Source: Pelagibacteraceae bacterium (GTDB lineage Bacteria; Pseudomonadota; Alphaproteobacteria; Pelagibacterales; Pelagibacteraceae). From it: 32,262 nt of DNA. The position numbers and the translations under genes were made by a program. Positions 9,017 through 14,842 of the stretch are shown here, piece by piece. How positions within the stretch are numbered: the first letter of the stretch is position 1; each line of letters starts with the position of its first letter. The stretch is taken from contig VTPP01000015.1 in NCBI GenBank assembly GCA_008638225.1, positions 1-32,262 on the forward strand, written 5' to 3'. Below the pieces are notes generated by a model. It made no database searches. It worked only from the letters and a program-made list of their open reading frames with translations, and was not told the origin of the DNA.

Positions 9017-9031
9017 GATCTTTTATATATT
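9002..9031 (+). promoter_or_regulatory. Candidate promoter of the chorismate mutase gene, inside the start of ctaA
   Basis: TTGAAT (9002-9007) and TATATT (9026-9031) are separated by 18 bp. Transcription would begin about 9038, two to three bases before the ATG at 9041, giving an essentially leaderless mRNA. The -35 lies in the first codons of the divergent ctaA gene. The same TTG could be read as a start codon, but a promoter role explains it better. Confidence 0.4.
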
Positions 9032-9040
9032 TTTAAATCT

Positions 9041-9340
9041 ATGATTAAAAAAGATAAATTGTCTCTACTTAGAAAAAAAAGAAATCTTATAAAAATAAGA
9101 AAAAATATAGATAATATTGATTTGAAAATATTAAAACTTCTAAGCCTTAGAAGAAAAGAAGTTGTTAAAATTACAAAATTAAAAACTAAAAAAGAAATAA
9201 TTGACAAAAAAAGAATTAATTCAATGCTTAAAAATTTAGTCTACAAAGGAAAAATTCTTAATATAGAACCCTTCATAGTTTTAAAAATATGGAAAGCTAT
9301 GATTAGCTCATTTATAAAGTTCGAAAAGAATAAGATTTAA
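9041..9340 (+). CDS. Monofunctional chorismate mutase, AroQ type
   Basis: Small all-helical protein of the AroQ fold, rearranging chorismate to prephenate for phenylalanine and tyrosine synthesis. With the ATG at 9041 it has 99 residues. The pattern RKNIDNIDLKILKLL, then LRRKE, then KLK places Arg20, Arg37 and Lys48 with the same spacings (17 and 11) as Arg11, Arg28 and Lys39 of the E. coli enzyme. IIDKKR supplies Asp55 and Arg58, and the last helix contains PFIVLKIWKAMI. By hand alignment two active-site positions differ: the Glu52 equivalent is Ile59 and the Gln88 equivalent is Glu95, as in the yeast enzyme. No signal peptide. The protein is very lysine-rich. It stands alone on the plus strand and its stop codon abuts that of convergent rpmG. 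Fold assignment is fairly secure, activity less so. Confidence 0.8.
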   Translation: MIKKDKLSLLRKKRNLIKIRKNIDNIDLKILKLLSLRRKEVVKITKLKTKKEIIDKKRINSMLKNLVYKGKILNIEPFIVLKIWKAMISSFIKFEKNKI

Positions 9341-9532
9341 CTATTTGCTGTGTGGGGGTAATTTTTTTTCAACAAACCACTCGTGTTTTTTGGTTGATGG
9401 ATTGTATTTTTTCATTTTTAACTTGTCTTTAGCTTTATCTCCAGCTGTGGGTTTTTTTACATAGTAGTTAAAAGCACTATTAGGCTTTTCTTCAGGGACA
9501 AGTCTAACTTTTATGGATGATTTTTTTGCCAT
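9341..9532 (-). CDS. rpmG: 50S ribosomal protein bL33
   Basis: Short basic large-subunit protein. MAKKSSIKVRLV at the start and KMKKYNPSTKKHEWFVEKK near the end match bL33. There are no cysteine pairs, so this is the zinc-independent form. It has 63 residues against about 55 usually, the excess being a few residues after the first strand and a C-terminal PPHSK tail. ATG start at 9530-9532 shares one base with the stop of the MerR-like gene upstream. Its TAG stop directly abuts the TAA of the convergent chorismate mutase gene. Confidence 0.92.
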   Translation of the reverse strand: MAKKSSIKVRLVPEEKPNSAFNYYVKKPTAGDKAKDKLKMKKYNPSTKKHEWFVEKKLPPHSK

Positions 9533-9891
9533 TACAGTATTTCTTTAATATCTTTTATTATGTTTTTAAATTTTGTAAGTTTTTCTGTGCGATTTATATT
9601 ATTCATAGATTTATAGTCAACAGAATACTCTTTTTCTAAAATTTTATTTGCACCTTTTATCGTCATACCCTGATCTTTTAGTAAAAATTTAATCTTTTTT
9701 AAAATATTAATCTCATATTCTGAATAATATCTATGTTTTTTTAAAACAAGGCTAGGATTTAAGATTTTAAATTTTTTTTCCCAAAATCGAATGACATGAG
9801 TTTTTGGTTTTCCTGAATTCTTGTCGATAATCATAAGTTCTTTAGCAACCTCACCAATTGTTTTAAGAGCTGAAGACTTTTTTTCAACCAT
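9532..9891 (-). CDS. MerR-family HTH regulator linked to ihfA
   Basis: 119-residue protein with an N-terminal MerR winged-helix domain: TIGEVAKEL (helix-turn-helix), HVIRFWEKKF, then HRYYSEYEINILKKI and a short dimerisation helix (MTIKGANKILEKEY). There is no C-terminal effector-binding domain or cysteine cluster, so no metal or drug ligand can be inferred. Alphaproteobacteria very often carry such a MerR-type gene right after ihfA, and its targets are not established. One-base overlaps join it to both ihfA and rpmG, so it is an integral operon member. The lysine-rich tail (90-119) may be coiled. Family confident, function unknown. Confidence 0.88.
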   Translation of the reverse strand: MVEKKSSALKTIGEVAKELMIIDKNSGKPKTHVIRFWEKKFKILNPSLVLKKHRYYSEYEINILKKIKFLLKDQGMTIKGANKILEKEYSVDYKSMNNINRTEKLTKFKNIIKDIKEIL

Positions 9892-10190
9892 TAAGAAAAT
9901 TTATTAATTTTCTTTATTAAGAATTTAGATGGTTTAAAAGTGACGACATTTCTTGAAGTTATTAAAGTCTCCTGTTTGGTTTTGGGATTTCTGCCTATCC
10001 GACTATTTTTGGATCTATTGGTAAAGGTTCCGAATAAAGATATTTTAACTTTTTTTTCATTTGAAATACCTTTAGTAATAATAGCAAAAATATCATCAAC
10101 AAAATTAGTACAATAAACTTTTGGCAGGCCTAATTCTGCGTGAACAAGGGTATACAAATCTTGGCGGGTTATATTTGTAATTTTGTTCAT
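9891..10190 (-). CDS. ihfA: Integration host factor alpha subunit
   Basis: DNA-bending histone-like protein of the HU/IHF family, 99 residues. The N-terminal helical body begins with TRQDLYTLV, then VKISLFGTFTNRSKNSRIGRNPKT forms the strand and DNA-binding arm. TSRNVVTFKPSKFL closes the fold, with the GRNPKT proline that intercalates DNA in IHF. Its alphaproteobacterial neighbourhood (followed by a MerR-type gene) supports the alpha subunit over HU. It starts within the end of tmk (ATGA overlap). In this lineage plsX-fabH do not precede it; tmk does. Confidence 0.9.
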   Translation of the reverse strand: MNKITNITRQDLYTLVHAELGLPKVYCTNFVDDIFAIITKGISNEKKVKISLFGTFTNRSKNSRIGRNPKTKQETLITSRNVVTFKPSKFLIKKINKFS

Positions 10191-10822
10191 TTATCTAAGA
10201 ATCTTAATAATTGTTTTTGAATATTAGCTTGTACAACTGCTTTAGGCAAATGATTGGGAATTAATACAATTCGGTTTTTATTTAATAAAGCTATCTTTTT
10301 AAAAGCTGTCCTGACTTTGTTCATTTTATTGACTGGTTCTTTATCAAACCTATCTTTTTTTTTGTTTCTTTTTGACATTCTTTTTTTTCCTAAAGATGGG
10401 TTAATGTCTAATAGAAAAGTTAAATTTGGCTTGTGACCCTTATCTATTAATTTCTGTATATAATTTATAACCTCTAATTTAATATTTCCATTATAGTGTT
10501 GATACGCAATTGTGGAATCAACGTAACGATCACACAGTACAATATAACCTTTGTTTAATTTATTCTTGATAAGATCGTAGTGCTCTGCCCTAGCGGCAAA
10601 TAACAAGAAAAGTTCAGTCAAAGAATTTGATTTAGAATGCAAATCATGAATTACTAATCTTCTTATTTTTTCTGATATTTTTGTACCTCCAGGCTCTCTT
10701 GTTAAAAATACTTTTTTTTTAATTTTGGATTTTATAAAATTGGCAAGTAATTTAATTTGTGTTGACTTTCCTGAACCTTCAATACCCTCGAAGGTAACAA
10801 ATAAACCTTTATCTATCCCCAT
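10187..10822 (-). CDS. tmk: Thymidylate kinase
   Basis: Phosphorylates dTMP to dTDP, an essential step of dTTP synthesis. The 211-residue protein has the P-loop GIEGSGKST (13-21), TREPGGT, the LLFAARAEHYD and LCDRYVDSTIAYQ motifs, and a basic LID-like segment (RMSKRNKKKDR). ATG start at 10820-10822. Its start overlaps dacC by 10 bp and its end overlaps ihfA by 4 bp. holB, which often follows tmk in Alphaproteobacteria, is not here; ihfA takes its place. Confidence 0.97.
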   Translation of the reverse strand: MGIDKGLFVTFEGIEGSGKSTQIKLLANFIKSKIKKKVFLTREPGGTKISEKIRRLVIHDLHSKSNSLTELFLLFAARAEHYDLIKNKLNKGYIVLCDRYVDSTIAYQHYNGNIKLEVINYIQKLIDKGHKPNLTFLLDINPSLGKKRMSKRNKKKDRFDKEPVNKMNKVRTAFKKIALLNKNRIVLIPNHLPKAVVQANIQKQLLRFLDK

Positions 10823-11952
10823 ATTAAAAAATTAATTGTATTTATAAATTTTTTAATAAAATTGATTTTTGCAAAATCTTCGGACGCGTAAAGAGAAAAT
10901 TCTTTTGAAAATCCACTATTATCTTTGATCGTCAATGATCCAACTTCATCGTTGATTTTAAATCTTTTTTTTAGTGGTTGATCTACATTAATTGAAATTA
11001 TTAAATCTTTTGATTTTCTTTTATTATAAGTAAAATAAACATCTTCTTTAAGGTGAAGCTTTGTTTGATTAATTTTTCCATTCCAAAAATCAGCAATTAA
11101 TAATGGATTATTTTTTTGTATTTTAATGAGGTCAGAAGATATAACGGCGTAATTAAGTAATTTTAAGGATTCTCGTGTTCTTTCCGCGTTTGATAAAGTG
11201 CCATTTACAACACTAATTAATCTTCGCTCTCCATCTTTCATTGATGCTGCAAGAGCGTATCCGGAGTCACTGAGATAACCAGTTTTAATACCGTCATAAT
11301 TATTGCCTCTAAACAATAATGCGTTTCTATTTGGCTGTGTTATAGGTTTGCCTCCTGTTCTTTCCCAGGTAAAACTTTTTTCGCTGTAAAGTTTATAAAG
11401 CTCACTGTAATTTTTTATCAGATATGAAGACATAAGGGCAATGTCAGACACAGTTGAATAGTTATTTTCTGAGTAAAGTCCTGAAGAGTTTGAAAAACTA
11501 GTATTTTTCATGCCGATGCTTTTAGATTTTTCATTCATCATCATAACAAACGATTCTTCTGATCCGGCTATTCCTTCAGCCAAAGCTACGCATGCGTCAA
11601 CACCAGAGGCAATAATTATACCCTTTAATAAATTTTCTACGGTAATTTTATCATTAGGCATTATAAACATGGAGGAATATCCTTGTTTTGAATGTTTCCA
11701 GGCTTTTTCTGAAACAATAAATTTTTCAGTTAATTTAAGTTCACCTCTTTGAATTAGATCAAAAGCAATAATAGTTGTCATTATTTTTGTAAGTGACGCC
11801 GGAGATACTTTAACATCTTCGTTTTTTTTAAAAAGAACGTCACCAGAATTAAAGTCAATTAGAATTGCTTGCTTTGCAGTCGTTTCTATGGAAAAACAGC
11901 TTGCTGTTAAAGTTAAGTATATAAAAAAAGAGAATAAATTTATTTTTTTCAT
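10813..11952 (-). CDS. dacC: D-alanyl-D-alanine carboxypeptidase, PBP5/6-like
   Basis: Periplasmic serine DD-peptidase trimming the terminal D-Ala of peptidoglycan stem peptides. A signal peptide covers about residues 1-20. The nucleophile motif SLTK gives Ser53 and Lys56, and KTG is at 223-225. The usual second motif SxN reads SGV (116-118) in the context IIASGVDACVAL, so the conserved Asn is replaced by Val. A C-terminal beta domain follows and the last residues (FAKINFIKKFINTINFLIWG region) form a likely amphipathic membrane anchor, as in PBP5. 379 residues, normal length. ATG start overlaps the rlpA-like gene by 4 bp. The mltB-rlpA-dacC-tmk context is standard for Alphaproteobacteria. dacA/dacC naming within the family is arbitrary. 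Confidence 0.92.
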   Translation of the reverse strand: MKKINLFSFFIYLTLTASCFSIETTAKQAILIDFNSGDVLFKKNEDVKVSPASLTKIMTTIIAFDLIQRGELKLTEKFIVSEKAWKHSKQGYSSMFIMPNDKITVENLLKGIIIASGVDACVALAEGIAGSEESFVMMMNEKSKSIGMKNTSFSNSSGLYSENNYSTVSDIALMSSYLIKNYSELYKLYSEKSFTWERTGGKPITQPNRNALLFRGNNYDGIKTGYLSDSGYALAASMKDGERRLISVVNGTLSNAERTRESLKLLNYAVISSDLIKIQKNNPLLIADFWNGKINQTKLHLKEDVYFTYNKRKSKDLIISINVDQPLKKRFKINDEVGSLTIKDNSGFSKEFSLYASEDFAKINFIKKFINTINFLIWG

Positions 11953-12659
11953 TTTACTAAAATTTTAAAACCATCATAATTATTTTGTTTCAATTTATAA
12001 TACAAACTATCGTACACTTTAATATTAGAAATTGGTCCTATTGTGACATAATAGTTTTTGCTACCACCTTCTATAGCAATATTTTTAACATTGAGAGAAT
12101 TTATTAGATTGTTTCGAAGTTCATTTGCAAACTTTAAGTAATAAAAACTACCAAACTGAAGATAGATATTTTTAGAGATAAGTTCAGTTTTTTTCGATTC
12201 TGTCGATGAAAGTGGGGCTATTTCTACATTGCTAACTTTAGATGTATTGGAAACTTTTCTTTCTTCCTGAAAAATTTCAGCCTTACTGGCAATAAAAGTT
12301 GGGTTAGATTTTGCATTACTGATATCCTCTATTCGAACAAAAGGTAATTTTTTGTCAATTTTAAGTTTTTGAAAAACCGATTCTGAAACGTAGACAATTC
12401 TTGATCCGTCTACTGATATTTTTTGAAGATTATTTAATTGTACTGATACATTGTTTAAAAGATTAGTTATTTTAATAGATGATCCTGGATAAGAAAGCGA
12501 TACTACAGCTTCTATCTTTGGATTGTTAATTTTTATTTGATTTGTATTACCTAGAAAACCTTCGGCTTCATAAATTTTAATAATTTTTTTATTATCCATA
12601 TTAATACAAGAATTTAGAAGCATTAGTATAATAAATATAAATATTTTTTTTTTAGTCAT
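11949..12659 (-). CDS. Degenerate RlpA-like lipoprotein with SPOR domain
   Basis: 236-residue exported protein. The N-terminus is basic then hydrophobic and ends in LLNSC (Cys18), a plausible though imperfect lipobox. Residues about 48-111 (AVVSLSYPGSSIKITNL... SRIVYVSESVFQKLKI) follow the double-psi beta-barrel outline of RlpA, but the catalytic DRGP segment and the active-site His are not recognisable. A linker (about 115-160) leads to a C-terminal SPOR domain (163-236, YLQFGSFYYLKFANEL to YDGFKILVK), which binds denuded septal glycan. Position between mltB and dacC matches rlpA in related genomes. It overlaps mltB by 8 bp and dacC by 4 bp. I infer an RlpA descendant that keeps septal targeting but has probably lost lytic activity. 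Confidence 0.72.
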   Translation of the reverse strand: MTKKKIFIFIILMLLNSCINMDNKKIIKIYEAEGFLGNTNQIKINNPKIEAVVSLSYPGSSIKITNLLNNVSVQLNNLQKISVDGSRIVYVSESVFQKLKIDKKLPFVRIEDISNAKSNPTFIASKAEIFQEERKVSNTSKVSNVEIAPLSSTESKKTELISKNIYLQFGSFYYLKFANELRNNLINSLNVKNIAIEGGSKNYYVTIGPISNIKVYDSLYYKLKQNNYDGFKILVK

Positions 12660-13629
12660 ATCTTAATTGATCTGAAAATAATCCTGCTGCAATAGCAAAT
12701 CTTAAAGATCTATTCCAATGAAGAAGCTTTTCATAATTGTTACTTACAAGATAAGCAGGGCCAGATGTTCCATCAGGTTTAACTAATTGGTACAAAGTTT
12801 TTGGTGGTAATTTAGTTTCACTAACTACACCAAGATCTTTCCATTGTTCGTATGTCATAGCTTTACGAAAATTTCTTGCATCGGTAGTAATTAAATTCGT
12901 GCTAATATTTTTTTCTAGAGTGGCTTTTGAACCCCATATTATGTTCTTGTCCCAACCTATTTGCTTAAGATAATTTGCTGCAGACGCAAAAGAGTCCTCT
13001 AAAGAATTGGTTAGATCGATGGTTTGGTTATTGTCATAATCAATAGCGTAGGTTGCGATTGATGATGGCATGAATTGAAAATTGCCATGTGCTCCAGCCC
13101 AAGATCCGTACATGGATTCTATCTTAACTTTTTTTGAATCAATAAGTTTTAAAAGTATTAATAGTTCGTTAGAAAAGTACTCTGATCTACGCTTGTCAAA
13201 TGAAAGAGTTGCTAAAGCTGAAAGAATATCAACTTTTCCTTTGTTAATTCCAAAATTAGTCTCTATTCCCCAAAGAGCTACAAGTGTTTCTTTAGGTACA
13301 GAAAATTCATTTTCAATTTTATTTAAAAAATCTTTATTTTCAGATAACAAATTTCTAGCTTTAGCAATTCTTTGCGGAGTAACTCTTTTTTCGACATAAA
13401 CATCAGTTTTTTCAATAAATTCAGGTTGTTTTCTGTCATAGACTAATAACTTTTCTATAAACACAATCCTGGCAAAAGCCTTATCAATTGTTACTTTACT
13501 CACACCCGCTTGACTTGCTTTAATTTTAAATTGATTTGTCCAATTAATAAATTCTTGGTTTTCAGCTGATGCATGCGAAGAAATTATTAGTATAAAAAAA
13601 ACAACAAATTTTTTTAAACGTTTGGGCAT
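12652..13629 (-). CDS. mltB: Lytic murein transglycosylase, MltB family
   Basis: Cleaves the MurNAc-GlcNAc bond to form anhydro-muropeptides. 325 residues with a signal peptide ending about HASA (21-22); no lipobox, so probably soluble periplasmic. The catalytic glutamate is Glu123 in ALWGIETNFG. SWAGAHGNFQFMPSS and AIDYDNNQTIDL match the Slt35/MltB substrate groove and calcium-loop region. ATG start at 13627-13629. First gene of the mltB-rlpA-like-dacC-tmk-ihfA-merR-rpmG run. Its products could feed NagZ encoded at 20832-21785 (inference). Confidence 0.93.
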   Translation of the reverse strand: MPKRLKKFVVFFILIISSHASAENQEFINWTNQFKIKASQAGVSKVTIDKAFARIVFIEKLLVYDRKQPEFIEKTDVYVEKRVTPQRIAKARNLLSENKDFLNKIENEFSVPKETLVALWGIETNFGINKGKVDILSALATLSFDKRRSEYFSNELLILLKLIDSKKVKIESMYGSWAGAHGNFQFMPSSIATYAIDYDNNQTIDLTNSLEDSFASAANYLKQIGWDKNIIWGSKATLEKNISTNLITTDARNFRKAMTYEQWKDLGVVSETKLPPKTLYQLVKPDGTSGPAYLVSNNYEKLLHWNRSLRFAIAAGLFSDQLRYD

Positions 13630-13638
13630 ATATATTTT

Positions 13639-13667
13639 TTGATAGCATGATTTGAAAATTAAGTCAT
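13639..13667 (-). promoter_or_regulatory. Candidate promoter of mltB
   Basis: On the minus strand ATGACT (13662-13667), 17 bp, then TATCAA (13639-13644) with an upstream TG that makes an extended -10. The -10 lies 9 nt from the mltB ATG, implying a leader of about 3 nt. Moderate match only. Confidence 0.35.
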
Positions 13668-13711
13668 ATGGGCATTAAGCTACTAAAATGAAGAAATATT
13701 AACATTCAAAC

Positions 13712-13740
13712 TTATTAATATTGATGAAATGTCATATAAT
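13712..13740 (+). promoter_or_regulatory. Candidate promoter of tRNA-Ser(TGA)
   Basis: A perfect TATAAT (13735-13740) lies 19 nt before the tRNA 5' end, with a poor -35 (TTATTA, 13712-13717) at 17-bp spacing. The implied primary leader is about 12 nt, to be removed by RNase P. The consensus -10 is the main evidence. Confidence 0.5.
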
Positions 13741-13759
13741 GCTTATAAACCATCGATCT

Positions 13760-13849
13760 GGAGAGGTGGCTGAGCGGTTGAAAGCACTGGTCTTGAAAAC
13801 CAGCAGTGGGGCAACTCACTCGTGGGTTCAAATCCCACCCTCTCCGCCA
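13760..13849 (+). tRNA. tRNA-Ser (anticodon TGA)
   Basis: Class II tRNA of 90 nt. Acceptor GGAGAGG pairs with CCTCTCC. The anticodon arm CTGGT/ACCAG encloses CTTGAAA (anticodon TGA). A long variable arm (GTGGGGCAACTCAC) follows, with T loop TTCAAAT, discriminator G and encoded CCA. It reads UCN codons. The convergent membrane-protein gene ends 6 bp beyond it. Confidence 0.98.
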
Positions 13850-13855
13850 TTACTG

Positions 13856-14596
13856 TTAATTTTTTGTTTTTTTATAAGCGAAGGATATTGCTGCAAAAAC
13901 CACAAGGTAATTTAAATAAGAAATATAAAAAGAGATAAAATCAAAAATAGGTTTAACAAATACATATATTTGCGAATAACTATTTAGAAGAGCAATTTGT
14001 AATGAAAGTATAATTACAGAAGGTATGAAAAAAAAAATGGTAATTATAAAAAAAATAACAAATAATTTTGCACCAACAGTATTTAATTCGGAAAATGAAT
14101 ACTTAAAATCATAATCTAAGGCTATTTTGGGTAAAATAAATATAAATTTTAAAGATAAAATACATGTAAATATCCACAAAATAAATAAATAAGAAATATT
14201 CAATCCAAGTATTTCAATTTTATTAGAAATTTTCAATAAAAAATGAAGCAACAAAGGAAATATAGCCACTAGAGTAATTAAAAAAATGTTAATAAAATAT
14301 TTTATATTTTTTAATGATAGAAATTCAGAAAAAAAACTTTGTTTATAATTACTTAAAATTTCTTTATGAACACTTATTCCTATTGAGCTCATTAATAACA
14401 TTGAAAAAAATATGAATAATAAAATTGTAAAATTGGTTGCTAACGCATTAGCCATTAATGCGTTTAAAATATTGAAAGAAATAGTAATTAATATAACCAG
14501 CAAAAAGCCATCTTTTAATCTTGAGGCTAAATTTGTAAAAATAAATTGAAAAGACTTAATTAAAATTTCGTTTACTGCTAATGTACTATTTTTCAT
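13856..14596 (-). CDS. Unrecognised six-helix integral membrane protein
   Basis: I do not recognise a family. The 246-residue protein has about six hydrophobic segments (roughly 30-47, 53-75, 98-120, 133-160, 178-205 and 212-240), with short polar loops and a basic C-terminal tail (AYKKTKN). No catalytic motif, cysteine pair or conserved charge inside the helices stands out. The general layout resembles uncharacterised small membrane proteins of Alphaproteobacteria. Its ATG lies 8 nt after the encoded CCA of tRNA-Ser(GCT) on the same strand, so it is probably expressed by read-through of the tRNA transcript. It is followed at 6 bp by the convergent tRNA-Ser(TGA). Base composition matches its neighbours, and the uninterrupted long frame supports a real gene. 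Confidence 0.75.
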   Translation of the reverse strand: MKNSTLAVNEILIKSFQFIFTNLASRLKDGFLLVILITISFNILNALMANALATNFTILLFIFFSMLLMSSIGISVHKEILSNYKQSFFSEFLSLKNIKYFINIFLITLVAIFPLLLHFLLKISNKIEILGLNISYLFILWIFTCILSLKFIFILPKIALDYDFKYSFSELNTVGAKLFVIFFIITIFFFIPSVIILSLQIALLNSYSQIYVFVKPIFDFISFYISYLNYLVVFAAISFAYKKTKN

Positions 14597-14604
14597 AAAT
14601 TATG

Positions 14605-14696
14605 TGGCGGTCAGGGAGGGATTCGAACCCTCGCTACGATTTTACTCGTAGGGTCATTTAGCAAACGACTGGTTTCAGCCTCTCACCCACCTGACC
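14605..14696 (-). tRNA. tRNA-Ser (anticodon GCT)
   Basis: Class II tRNA of 92 nt on the minus strand. Acceptor GGTCAGG pairs with CCTGACC. Anticodon arm GTCGT/ATGAC encloses TTGCTAA (anticodon GCT, reading AGC/AGU). A long variable arm (TACGAGTAAAATCGTA) follows, with T loop TTCGAAT, discriminator G and encoded CCA at 14605-14607. The membrane-protein gene starts 8 nt downstream. Confidence 0.98.
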
Positions 14697-14842
14697 AATT
14701 AAATAAACATTGATATATATTATTTATTTTAATGATGCAAAAAAATCATCAAAAGTGTGTATTTTTATTTATAATGAAAATATGAATAATGACTAATCTT
14801 ATTAGACATAATCAAAATTATCACAATACAAAGAGAGTTTGT
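14697..14842. other. 146-bp intergenic region between aacS and tRNA-Ser(GCT), the longest gap in the window
   Basis: Almost pure A/T and no coding potential seen. Just after the aacS stop there is a weak hairpin ACAAA-CTCTC-TTTGT on the minus strand, without a U run. A second imperfect hairpin (GATGAT/ATCATT around a T-rich loop) lies near 14732-14751. A possible tRNA promoter reads TTGCAT, 17 bp, TATATC on the minus strand, but the match is weak. Neither terminator nor promoter is convincing, so aacS transcripts might run into the tRNA. Confidence 0.3.

Noticed and set aside
9002..9040. Thirteen-codon N-terminal extension of chorismate mutase from a TTG start
   Set aside because: It overlaps the divergent ctaA start, adds no conserved sequence, and the TTG fits a -35 element; the ATG at 9041 is preferred.
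13721..13915. Open frame spanning tRNA-Ser(TGA) on the plus strand
   Set aside because: Its core is simply the tRNA sequence translated; the flanks show no protein-like features.
13760..14696. Integrated element between the two serine tRNAs
   Set aside because: No integrase, no repeat of the tRNA 3' end beyond the orphan gene, and no change in base composition.
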